Made by a program: the position numbers and the translations under genes. The notes beneath the pieces were generated by a model that had not been told where the DNA came from, made no database searches, and saw only the letters and a program-made list of their open reading frames with translations. From NCBI RefSeq assembly GCF_000373245.1, contig NZ_KB890754.1, positions 342,558 through 406,557 on the forward strand: a stretch of 64,000 nt of DNA, in the 5' to 3' direction. Numbering within the stretch: the stretch's first letter is position 1; the number at the start of each line of letters is the position of its first letter. Shown piece by piece: positions 8,389-16,733 of this stretch. Source of the DNA: Echinicola pacifica DSM 19836 (GTDB lineage: Bacteria; Bacteroidota; Bacteroidia; Cytophagales; Cyclobacteriaceae).

Positions 8389-10254
8389 CTAGAGATTTCT
8401 TGTAAAAACTGAAATATTACCGGCATTATCGGTAAGCTTTAATTCCAGCTTTCCTTTAAAGGGGCCGGCATCGGTCTTTTGTGACCAAATTACGCCATTT
8501 TTATGTTCATACCGCATAATTACCCATTTTCCATCAACCCGAGCTTCAAAACTCTTAATGCCTGACAGATTGTCCCTTATCGAAAAGCGAAGTTCGGAGG
8601 AATTCACCCGGATGGGGCTTATGCTTGGGGCGGTATCGTCCTGAACCAGCACAAAAGTACCAAAATTTTTCGTTTTGAAGGTGATTTTCCCATCATTCCA
8701 TTCCCCTCCGACAAAGCGTTTGTAGCCATTGGAATAATGTTGATAAATATGGACCTTCTCACGGCTCCCTTTATAGTCAGTCACATCCATACTTACTTCT
8801 ATTTCCTCACGTAGATAGTCCTCTCTGCCTTCATTTATCTCCAGGGAAGGTCGCGAATTATACCTGCCTGATTCTATATTGAGAAAGATCGTTTCGAGCA
8901 ATGATTCCTTCTCAAAGTTTATCGTGCAGTTATTATCACTATAATAATATTCCTTCCCAAAGGGTATTTTTTGTTGGACCTTAGGGTATAAGATTTCATT
9001 GCAGACATCTATGGAGTCGGGGATACCATAATCCATATCCCATATATAGGTGCGGAAGCGCGGATCCTCATAGCTCATCATCACCTCCATCATGAGGTCA
9101 TCTATATAGAAGGTGGCGAGGTTTTGGCTGTCTAGCTTCTGAGCCCTTACGATCAGCCAGTTATCCTCGTAATCCAAGGTTTTTTTGCTTGCGGAGTAGC
9201 CGCTTATTTCATGTTGGACGGGCTCACCCTTGAAGGTCATTTCTAGGTTTGAGGTATTGCCATATACGTCTTCCAGACGTACGGTGACGGCCTTGCTGCT
9301 GTCAGCTGCCACTTCTATGGCCCCACTGTATAAGCTATCAGGGCTGTAAAAGTCAAACTGATTATAAGCCGTGGTATATAATTTAGTATAGCGATTTTGA
9401 TGGGTGTGAGTGAGAAGGAATCTGCCGATGTTGAAATCCACCCGATCCACATTGACATCAAAGGTTTTTATTCCTTCCTGAAATACTTCGAAGTGAGGAA
9501 AACCATTTTGATTATATACTCCATCGAGTTTATCATAAGCACTGATCTCTATGCCTACTTTTCCCGTAATTTCTACGTTTCCATCGATGACAAACTGATT
9601 GCCCCGGAAGGCGGGCTGTAGCACGGTTCTTTCAAATTTCCCGTTGATTCTGCTATCTATCGTTAGGGGAGTGATTGCGATGGAGCGTAGGGTGGGAGGG
9701 GTGCTATCTTCTATTTCCCGAAACCCAAATTTAAGCGGGTCCAGGGCCCTGTCTTTTGAATCCCTGATTTCGAAGTGAAGGTGAGGCCCTCCAGAGCTGC
9801 CTGTGTTCCCGGAATAGGCAATAATATCACCCTTCCTGACCGGTAAGGCCAGACTATCAGGATATATTTCTAAATTATTGTCCTCCGCTTTTTGCATTTG
9901 GGCCCACATATAGTCCTCAATCTGGCTGTTGAAGTCCTTCAGATGACCGTATAGGGTATATTGTCCATTGGGATGCCGGAGGTAGAGCACATTCCCATAG
10001 CCAAAGGAGGAGACCTTCATCCGATAGACATAGCCATCAGCAGCGGCATAAACCGGCAGTCCTTCCCGCCCGTCTGTTTTGATGTCTATTCCGGTATGGA
10101 AATGATTGGGGCGAATTTCACTCATATTGCCCGACAGGTAGTTTCGCTGACCGGGTTTGATAGGGAATTTATAATACCCTTTTTCTATCTGTGCTGCAGC
10201 CGTAAGGGACAGCAGGAAAATAGGGAGTAGTAAGGCTAATCTATTTAATTTCAA
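8389..10254 (-). CDS. M23 family metallopeptidase, exported
   Basis: A 621-residue protein with a signal peptide (MKLNRLALLLPIFLLSLTAAA) and an N-terminal LytM/M23 peptidase domain. Zinc ligands are seen in NHFHTGIDIKTDG (His53, Asp57) and in GGPHLHFEIRD near residue 160. The remaining 430 residues look beta-rich, with Ig-like stretches such as DNLSGIKSFEARVDGKW, and are probably substrate- or surface-binding. M23 enzymes cut peptidoglycan cross-bridges, and the full metal set suggests an active enzyme. The start overlaps the end of the upstream hydrolase gene by 14 bases, so the two are translationally coupled or at least co-transcribed. Confidence 0.9.
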   Translation of the reverse strand: MKLNRLALLLPIFLLSLTAAAQIEKGYYKFPIKPGQRNYLSGNMSEIRPNHFHTGIDIKTDGREGLPVYAAADGYVYRMKVSSFGYGNVLYLRHPNGQYTLYGHLKDFNSQIEDYMWAQMQKAEDNNLEIYPDSLALPVRKGDIIAYSGNTGSSGGPHLHFEIRDSKDRALDPLKFGFREIEDSTPPTLRSIAITPLTIDSRINGKFERTVLQPAFRGNQFVIDGNVEITGKVGIEISAYDKLDGVYNQNGFPHFEVFQEGIKTFDVNVDRVDFNIGRFLLTHTHQNRYTKLYTTAYNQFDFYSPDSLYSGAIEVAADSSKAVTVRLEDVYGNTSNLEMTFKGEPVQHEISGYSASKKTLDYEDNWLIVRAQKLDSQNLATFYIDDLMMEVMMSYEDPRFRTYIWDMDYGIPDSIDVCNEILYPKVQQKIPFGKEYYYSDNNCTINFEKESLLETIFLNIESGRYNSRPSLEINEGREDYLREEIEVSMDVTDYKGSREKVHIYQHYSNGYKRFVGGEWNDGKITFKTKNFGTFVLVQDDTAPSISPIRVNSSELRFSIRDNLSGIKSFEARVDGKWVIMRYEHKNGVIWSQKTDAGPFKGKLELKLTDNAGNISVFTRNL

Positions 10255-10852
10255 AGTCTAATAATTTTTCATCCTCAATATATGCTTCCAGACGGTCTCC
10301 GGCTTTCACTGCGCCCACACCTGCGGGGGTTCCTGTGTAGATCAGGTCTCCTTTCTTGAGGGTGAAAAACTGCGAGACATATTCCAAAAGCGTCCCAAAG
10401 TCAAATAACATCATGGAGGTATTGCCTGTTTGGACTTCTTTCCCATTGATGTCCAAGTGGAAGTTCAGGTCATTGAGGTCTTTAATGTCTTTTTTAGCAA
10501 TAAAATTTCCTATAGGTGCCGAACCATTGAAGGCCTTGGCGATTTCCCAAGGCAGGCCCTTTTCCTTACACTTATGCTGGAGATCCCTTGCAGTAAAGTC
10601 AATACCAATACCAATTTCACTAAAATACCGATCTGCGAATTCCTTTTTGATGAATTTGCCTTCTCTGTCAATTTTCAGTACGATCTCCACCTCATGGTGC
10701 ACATCATTTGAGAATTCTGGTAGGTAAAATGGCATATTATTCTTCAATAGGGCCGTGTCAGGTTTCAGGAAAACCACCGGTTCTGAGGGCCTTTCGTTTT
10801 GCAGCTCTTCTATATGTTTGGCGTAATTTCTACCTATCGCTATAATCTTCAT
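10241..10852 (-). CDS. Fumarylacetoacetate hydrolase family protein (acylpyruvase-like)
   Basis: A 203-residue single-domain FAH-fold hydrolase of the short, FAHD1/acylpyruvase-like type. Metal-binding acidic residues appear in HHEVEIVLKID, and the conserved end motif is LIYTGTPAGVGAVKAGD. Family members hydrolyse C-C bonds of acylpyruvates or decarboxylate oxaloacetate; the exact substrate is unknown. It is distinct from the longer 285-residue paralogue at 22520, which sits in the fucose cluster. Its 3' end overlaps the M23 peptidase start by 14 bases. Confidence 0.88.
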   Translation of the reverse strand: MKIIAIGRNYAKHIEELQNERPSEPVVFLKPDTALLKNNMPFYLPEFSNDVHHEVEIVLKIDREGKFIKKEFADRYFSEIGIGIDFTARDLQHKCKEKGLPWEIAKAFNGSAPIGNFIAKKDIKDLNDLNFHLDINGKEVQTGNTSMMLFDFGTLLEYVSQFFTLKKGDLIYTGTPAGVGAVKAGDRLEAYIEDEKLLDFEIK

Positions 10853-10934
10853 GAAAAGTTAATTTGCTTGTGTGAATTTATTACAAAGAAACTATATAGG
10901 CAGCGTTATTTAAAATCTTTACCCCTTAAATAAA

Positions 10935-10966
10935 CAATAAAGAAAAGGGACTCTTTCCAGAGTCCC
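10935..10966 (-). terminator. Terminator after pirin gene
   Basis: GGGACTCT and AGAGTCCC form a perfect 8-bp stem around a 4-base loop. On the minus strand it is followed by the T-rich TTTTCTTTATTG. It lies about 55 bases beyond the pirin stop at 11020. Confidence 0.7.
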
Positions 10967-11019
10967 ACTAAACCTTGATTTTACTATGGATTCTTTTATG
11001 TATTTAGCTTATAATTCGC

Positions 11020-11889
11020 TTATGGCCAGGGGATATAGGAAGTGTCGCCACTGACCATTGGCCAGTCCTTTTTTATCCACCTTTCTTTGGCCATTTGGAT
11101 AGGCTCCTTTTCACTGAAAACAAAATTCCAGTCAATATATCGTTTTTCAGGAAAGGGGTCTCCACCAAATACAAGAATATGACTGTCTTTTTTAATTTTT
11201 AAGGCACATTGATTGTCCACTTTGGAGACGAGCAGGTGATCCTTACGCACGATTTGATCGCAGGCATTTACCTCTCCATCCACCACTGCTATCCCAATTT
11301 CTCCCTGAAGCTGCTCGGCAATCTCCAAATCATAATCCGCAGAAACCTTGATGTCCAGCATAAATAAAGGGGAGTGAACGGGGACGGGAGATTCTTTGCC
11401 GAATCCCTTCCCAGCCACCAAAGTGATGGCGGCAGCTCCATCCTCCCAGTAGGGAAGTTGGCTCGCCTCAAAATGATGGAAACTCGGTGATATTAGTTCT
11501 TTGTCCTTGGGCAGGGCCACCCAGATCTGGTAGCCATGAATGGGATAGCTCCCGCCATCTCGCAAGTCGATAGGGCTGCGCTCCGTATGGGTGACGCCAG
11601 AACCAGCAGTCATCCAGTTTACAGACCCTGGCTTTATCCGCTGTTTTGTCCCTAGGCTATCCTCATGCATCATTTCGCCCTCAAGCAAAAAAGTAAGCGT
11701 GGATAAACCCAGATGAGGATGCTGACCAATATCCATATAATGACCCGGACCCACGGTGGAGGGACCCATATGGTCCATAAATACAAAGGGGCCGACCATG
11801 CGCTTCTCTCTGAAAGGCAGTAATCGACCCACTAAGAAATCTCCTATATCCCGGCTACGCTCAGGAATTATTAAATCCTTATTTGACAT
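11020..11889 (-). CDS. Pirin family protein
   Basis: A 289-residue bicupin of the pirin family, the usual length. The metal-site motif GQHPHLGLSTLTFLLEGE has His57 and His59, and GSGVTHTERSP provides the further His and Glu ligands of the iron-binding N-terminal cupin. Some pirins act as quercetin 2,3-dioxygenases and others bind regulators; the role here cannot be told. It has no signal peptide. It lies 20 bases downstream of the unknown gene at 11910 on the same strand, and a terminator follows, so the two probably form a bicistronic unit. Confidence 0.9.
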   Translation of the reverse strand: MSNKDLIIPERSRDIGDFLVGRLLPFREKRMVGPFVFMDHMGPSTVGPGHYMDIGQHPHLGLSTLTFLLEGEMMHEDSLGTKQRIKPGSVNWMTAGSGVTHTERSPIDLRDGGSYPIHGYQIWVALPKDKELISPSFHHFEASQLPYWEDGAAAITLVAGKGFGKESPVPVHSPLFMLDIKVSADYDLEIAEQLQGEIGIAVVDGEVNACDQIVRKDHLLVSKVDNQCALKIKKDSHILVFGGDPFPEKRYIDWNFVFSEKEPIQMAKERWIKKDWPMVSGDTSYIPWP

Positions 11890-11909
11890 AATAGCTACGT
11901 TGAATTCGC

Positions 11910-12476
11910 TTATAATTTAGCGGGATTCCAACGAAGTACCAATGGTGTAGGAAATAATATGTTTTTCAAACCAGAAAAAAAGTGGCGTTTGCTTTTCGGT
12001 TCCACCGTTTTGCTTCTGACTTTCTCTTTTCTTCTATTCGCATTAATTAAATTATTGGTAGAGTATAGTTTTAAGGTGAAATTACCTTGAAAAACCTCTA
12101 TTTCATTGATGTCCAATTCAGTATTACCAAATTCAGCGTTACCATATATTACGGTAACTATAGAGCTGGGTAGTATGGCCATGTCTGGGATATCCTGTAG
12201 TATTTGATCAAATATATCATTCGTAACTAAATTTGATCTATATGGACCTTCCGCCAATGTTACCTGAATATGTACTGCTCCATCATCACCGTCTGCGGTG
12301 GTGACTTTCTCAACAAATACTGAATCTGGGGTATATAGACCTGGTAGGTATTCCACCTTTACAGGCATCTTTGGGGTAAGCTGTAGCAGCTGTATGAAAT
12401 CTCTGGTCAGCATGATTTTGTCTTCTTTAGTTATATAAGAATACGAATTTTTACATTCAATGGCCACAAAGATCAC
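11910..12476 (-). CDS. Hypothetical protein upstream of pirin
   Basis: I do not recognise this protein. The longest frame gives 188 residues. The internal ATG at 12413 (MLTRDFIQLL) gives 167 and is a reasonable alternative, because the 21 extra residues look unstructured. The middle is acidic and beta-rich (ADGDDGAVHIQVTLAEG). The C-terminal 40 residues are strongly basic (NRRKEKVRSKTVEPKSKRHF). There is no signal peptide or membrane segment. Co-orientation with pirin only 20 bases away suggests co-expression. Codon use resembles its neighbours. Confidence 0.55.
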   Translation of the reverse strand: MIFVAIECKNSYSYITKEDKIMLTRDFIQLLQLTPKMPVKVEYLPGLYTPDSVFVEKVTTADGDDGAVHIQVTLAEGPYRSNLVTNDIFDQILQDIPDMAILPSSIVTVIYGNAEFGNTELDINEIEVFQGNFTLKLYSTNNLINANRRKEKVRSKTVEPKSKRHFFSGLKNILFPTPLVLRWNPAKL

Positions 12477-13359
12477 TAAAAAAAATGAATATTTTGGAGT
12501 TTAAAAATTAGAATAGTTACATGTCGTATAGGTGAAGTACTAATAACTTTTTAGTTTGAAGCAGCTTATTTAAAGTAAAATGTTTTTCAAATAAGAAAAA
12601 ACGATACATATAACAATTTGGTAACCTTAGGAAAATGTAAGGAATTCCCTGATAAAAATTTGATGTTTTTTTTCCCTCTAATCATTTTTACTCGCTTTTC
12701 AGAAGGAATCCAGCATAGGAGCTCCCCTAAAACTGCCAAAGTCTAAGGCTATCAAGTGGTTTCACCAGGTGAAATCACATCCTTTTCCTTCGGAAGTCCC
12801 TCGGAAATATTCCTAAATGAAGATCCTTTACACCTAGTAAATCCCCTGTTCGGGGAAGTATTGCCCTTGAGTGGATGAGGATACAATTTCAATTGCCAAT
12901 CCACAAAATTTACTATAATATATAAGGTGTGACTTTTGAAGGTTTAAGCTTGATTCTATAAAATGGTTTGAGTAGCAATTTTTGTTTGGTGAAATGGAAG
13001 CCGAAGAGATTTCTGGAAGGTACTCCTTATATAGTAAGGATCAGCCACCAACATACCTCCATTTCGATAGCCATAATAGGAGGGACAATCCTGAAAATCC
13101 CTATTTTACACTTAAGTGAAAATTGTATTACTCTAAGATATGCCTGTGAATAATACCAAAAACCACCCTGAATGAAGGCAGAATGATTATAAAATACCTA
13201 ATCAAGTCAATTATTTGGTACCCTTTTGAGGAGAATTCCGTAAAACATAATAAGTTTGTTAATAAATTGTTAATCAGGGCAAAATGGGTTTATATTAGTC
13301 TAAATATAAAGTTCCAGATATAATGGTATCCAAATTTAACCGGAGAGGAGATTCTAATC
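12477..13359. other. 883-bp gene-free region with small palindromes
   Basis: No convincing gene is seen on either strand. Between 12750 and 12860 several short hairpins cluster: TTTCACC-A-GGTGAAA inside a near-perfect 23-base palindrome (12756-12778), a TTCC/GGAA hairpin around 12790, and TCCCC/GGGGA near 12850. The rest is AT-rich. The right end must hold the promoter of the gene at 13360. The hairpins could be an unknown structured RNA or decayed repeat sequence. Confidence 0.5.
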
Positions 13360-14022
13360 ATGAAATGGGTTTATAGTATTAAAAATCGCTTGGCTATCGC
13401 TGGATTGTTAATGGTAGTTTTTATATCTGTTTTTGTTAAGAATATTTTGGATGAAGAAAATGTTTCTGATTTGACGATCTCCCTCGCCACGATATATGAG
13501 GATAGGCTGCTGCCGGAAAGCTATATTTATCACCTTTCGGATATATTGAATAAGAAGCAGCGGATGCTTGATGATAGCCAGACCGCCCTTGAATTTCAAA
13601 ATCATGCCTCCACCACTTCTGATCTTAACCTCAAAATCGATTCGATATTAGTGGTGTTTGAAGCCACACATTTGACTTCTGAAGAAGCAGTGGCGCTCAG
13701 CTCCCTGACCTCTAATATGCAAACAATCAAAAACCTTGAGCACATCATTATTGATGGATCCATTGAGGACTTTGAGCAAGCTAAGGGGGATACGGAGAAC
13801 TATATCACCGCGGCTTCTGAAGACCTGCAGACGCTTTCTGAAATTCAATTGACCGTGGGTAAGCAGGTCAATGATGACTCTCAACGTATCATGGCTGGAA
13901 GTTCTATTCTTACCAAATTTGAAACCGCACTATTGATCGTATTAGCCATTGTAATCAATGCCTTGATTTTTGGAGTGGTGAGTAGTAGAAGCAAGATTCG
14001 CCAGCGCGCCAATTGGAATTAA
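13360..14022 (+). CDS. Membrane protein with four-helix-bundle MCP sensor domain
   Basis: A 220-residue inner-membrane protein with the layout of a chemoreceptor ligand-binding module. One transmembrane helix lies near residues 12-28 and a second near 190-210 (ALLIVLAIVINALIFGVV). The roughly 160 residues between them are predicted all-helical and match the 4HB_MCP type. It stops about ten residues after the second helix, with no HAMP, kinase or methyl-accepting signalling domain. It may be a partner subunit of a separate signalling protein or a trimmed receptor. The ATG is preceded by GGAGAGGAG, an unusually clear ribosome binding site for this phylum. Confidence 0.7.
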   Translation: MKWVYSIKNRLAIAGLLMVVFISVFVKNILDEENVSDLTISLATIYEDRLLPESYIYHLSDILNKKQRMLDDSQTALEFQNHASTTSDLNLKIDSILVVFEATHLTSEEAVALSSLTSNMQTIKNLEHIIIDGSIEDFEQAKGDTENYITAASEDLQTLSEIQLTVGKQVNDDSQRIMAGSSILTKFETALLIVLAIVINALIFGVVSSRSKIRQRANWN

Positions 14023-14347
14023 AATCTCCCCAAAGGATCCTATTTGCACCCCATTTTCTACTAGCCAGGATTCAGGCTTCTCTTATTAGTGCTGGCTGGG
14101 TAATCGGTGAATAGTGGCTTACGTTTTTTACTTTTCCTACTAGCTTGACATCCCCCGTTTTTCTCCAGTGCCCTGGTTTACCAATTGAGTTCTTTAAAAT
14201 GCGTGATTTGCCGGGGAGATAAAAGAAGTATAAGTGCCTTTATTCTCAGGGATTTACTGGAAAATCATTATTTATTTACTATTTATAATTAGGTAAGAAC
14301 TTATTGAGGGCAATTTTCGTTGAGAATTGCCTTATTTTTATATACCT
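14023..14347. other. 325-bp intergenic region
   Basis: No gene, repeat or clear terminator is seen. The AT-rich last 80 bases should contain the promoter of the ABC transporter gene. Confidence 0.4.
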
Positions 14348-16096
14348 ATGTCAACAATCAAGAAAGAAAAGAAAGTGACCATTGGTCATGTGTTCAAAAC
14401 GATTATCTGGCCAAGACGAAAGCACCTTTTTCTGGGTCTGTTTTTGATCATCATCAGCAGGCTGGCGGGATTAGTGCTGCCTGGAGCGAGTAAGTATCTT
14501 ATAGATGATGTCATTCCAAACAATAATATGGTGCTGCTAAAGTGGCTCGTGATAGCGGTGGGTGCCTCAGTTACCATTCAAGCGGTGACGAGCTTTGCTC
14601 TTACCCAGATCTTGAGCGTGGAAGCTCAGCACCTGATAGCAAAATTGCGGGCCAAGGTCCAGGGACATATAATCCGCCTGCCCATTAGGTTTTTTGATAA
14701 TGCCAAAACAGGGGAGTTGGTTTCGCGGATTATGACGGATGTGGAAGGCGTTCGTAATCTTGTCGGTACAGGCTTAGCCCAAATGGTGGGAGGGATACTG
14801 ACCTCTATTATCTGCCTTGGATTATTGATCTATATCAGTCCGATGATGACTTTTTATGTACTGGTACCTGTAATTGTTTTTGGCTTAATTTCCTTAAAGG
14901 CTTTTGCTAAGATCAGACCTATTTTCCGGGAAAGAGGCAAAATAAATGCCGAGGTTACCGGACGTCTCACGGAGACCCTAGGGGGAATCCGAGTGATTAA
15001 GGGCTTTAATGCGGAATCCCAGGAAGTGAAAACTTTTGAGGATGGTGTGCAGCGACTGTATCTCAATGTGAAGTCTAGCCTTACCACCACCAGTATGGTG
15101 ACGAGTGCGGCGACCTTACTATTGGGGCTGGCCTCAGCAGGGATTATGGGTATCGGCGGCTATATGATTATGAACGATCAATTGACCTTTGGTGATTTCC
15201 TTGCTTTTACCCTCTATTTGGGTTTTATGATCGCCCCCATTGTTCAGATGAGCAATATTGGTAGCCAGCTGACCGAGGCATTTGCCGGGTTGGACAGGAC
15301 AGAGGAGATTATGAATATCCCGTTGGAAGAGGATGAGAAATTACGGGGCATAGCACTACCTTCCATCAAAGGCGATTTTGAATTTGACCAGGTTTCTTTT
15401 GCCTATGAAAAAGACAAGCCAGTAGTAAAAGAAGTGAGTTTCACTGCACCAGCAGGGACGATGACGGCATTGGTAGGTACCTCAGGTTCTGGGAAATCGA
15501 CCATTGCAGGCCTTGTAGCTTCTTTTCTAAACCCTACCAGCGGTATTATCCGTGTGGACGGCCAGGATTTACAGCAGGTAAATCTTAATAGTTATAGAAG
15601 TCAGCTGGGGGTGGTATTGCAGGATGACTTTTTGTTTGAAGGGACCATTCGGGATAATATTCTCTTCCCCCGGCCAGACGCCAGTACAGAGCATCTGATG
15701 CAGGCAGTGTATGCTGCCTATGTCAATGAGTTTACAGATAGATTTGACGAAGGTCTGGATACTATGATAGGGGAGCGTGGAGTAAAGCTTTCCGGTGGAC
15801 AAAAGCAGCGTATAGCCATTGCTAGAGCCATCCTGGCGGATCCACGAATTCTGATCCTCGATGAGGCTACATCGAATTTGGATACCGAGAGTGAGACCCT
15901 TATCCAGGCCAGCTTAAAAGAACTTATGAAAGGAAGAACCACCTTTGTGATCGCTCATAGGCTAAGTACCATCCGCCAAGCCAATCAGATTCTGGTGGTG
16001 GAAAAAGGGCAAATTGCGGAAAGAGGCAAGCATGATGAATTAATGGAGAAAAAAGGGAGGTATTTTGACCTTTATACCTATCAGGCAAGAATCTAA
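14348..16096 (+). CDS. ABC transporter, fused membrane and ATPase domains
   Basis: A 582-residue type IV (MsbA/LmrA-like) ABC half-transporter that would work as a dimer to export a lipid, drug or peptide. The N-terminal six-helix domain covers about residues 20-310. The ATPase domain has Walker A GTSGSGKST near residue 378, signature LSGGQKQR near 480, Walker B ILILDEATSNLD near 502, and the switch His in IAHRLST. The ATG at 14348 (MSTIKKEKK) is chosen over an upstream TTG. No substrate-linked gene lies nearby, so the cargo is unknown. Confidence 0.9.
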   Translation: MSTIKKEKKVTIGHVFKTIIWPRRKHLFLGLFLIIISRLAGLVLPGASKYLIDDVIPNNNMVLLKWLVIAVGASVTIQAVTSFALTQILSVEAQHLIAKLRAKVQGHIIRLPIRFFDNAKTGELVSRIMTDVEGVRNLVGTGLAQMVGGILTSIICLGLLIYISPMMTFYVLVPVIVFGLISLKAFAKIRPIFRERGKINAEVTGRLTETLGGIRVIKGFNAESQEVKTFEDGVQRLYLNVKSSLTTTSMVTSAATLLLGLASAGIMGIGGYMIMNDQLTFGDFLAFTLYLGFMIAPIVQMSNIGSQLTEAFAGLDRTEEIMNIPLEEDEKLRGIALPSIKGDFEFDQVSFAYEKDKPVVKEVSFTAPAGTMTALVGTSGSGKSTIAGLVASFLNPTSGIIRVDGQDLQQVNLNSYRSQLGVVLQDDFLFEGTIRDNILFPRPDASTEHLMQAVYAAYVNEFTDRFDEGLDTMIGERGVKLSGGQKQRIAIARAILADPRILILDEATSNLDTESETLIQASLKELMKGRTTFVIAHRLSTIRQANQILVVEKGQIAERGKHDELMEKKGRYFDLYTYQARI

Positions 16097-16733
16097 TAGC
16101 ATCGGGCTTGCAGGACGATTGTTCAGCGATCGTTTTGATAGATCAGAAAAAAAATAAAGCCCGGGCGGAATAGCTCCCGGGCTAAGATGAAAAAATACTG
16201 TTGTTAAACAGAACCAACTTATTGATAATTGCCGCAAAATTGCGATTGATTAACCTTTCAAATTAATCACTTTCATCGCTGTAAAATAAGGTCTATTTTT
16301 TCGTATAATTTTTAAGAATGAGTAAGTGTAAGCTTTGAAGAGGTGAGGGGTTATAATCCTGAGTACTTACCGTTTCCGCTTAATTAGGAGGCTTTTCATA
16401 ATGCTTGGCATCCCATAAAACTGCTTATAGTCCCTGCAATACGGCTTTGGCGGGCTGAAAAAAAGGTGCTTAGCACTTTTTGGGAAAGAGGGAGTATAGT
16501 AATCAAACCCTTAAAAAGTATATTGTACCTTGGCTATCAGTGATTTGTATTTATTGACCAAAGATATATTATCCTTACGGAAGGAAAATCTATGCACAAA
16601 TGCAGTCTCCCCAGACCGCATTGCCATTCTATTGGAAAGGGACCAATTAGAGGTAGTTCCAACTAATATTGCTGATATAAATTTCAAAGCAGTGATTCGG
16701 CCTTCTCCGGGATTCACCTGGTCCAAGGCAAGC
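16097..16733. other. 637-bp intergenic region between convergent genes
   Basis: Apart from the GC-rich hairpin at 16158-16183, nothing recognisable is seen. Short open frames here are antisense extensions of the kinase gene with no family resemblance. Confidence 0.45.
16144..16183 (-). terminator. Strong hairpin terminator, minus orientation
   Basis: AGCCCGGG pairs with CCCGGGCT (8 bp, all but one GC) around a 10-base loop. On the minus strand it is followed by TTTATTTTTTTT, a classic intrinsic terminator. It lies 62 bases after the ABC gene on the plus strand but has its T tract only in the minus direction. It would therefore end the kinase transcript after a 550-base 3' UTR, or end a separate minus-strand RNA. 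Confidence 0.7.

Noticed and set aside
12968..13153. 61-codon plus-strand frame in the gene-free region
   Set aside because: Composition is not protein-like, and no start signal or family is seen.
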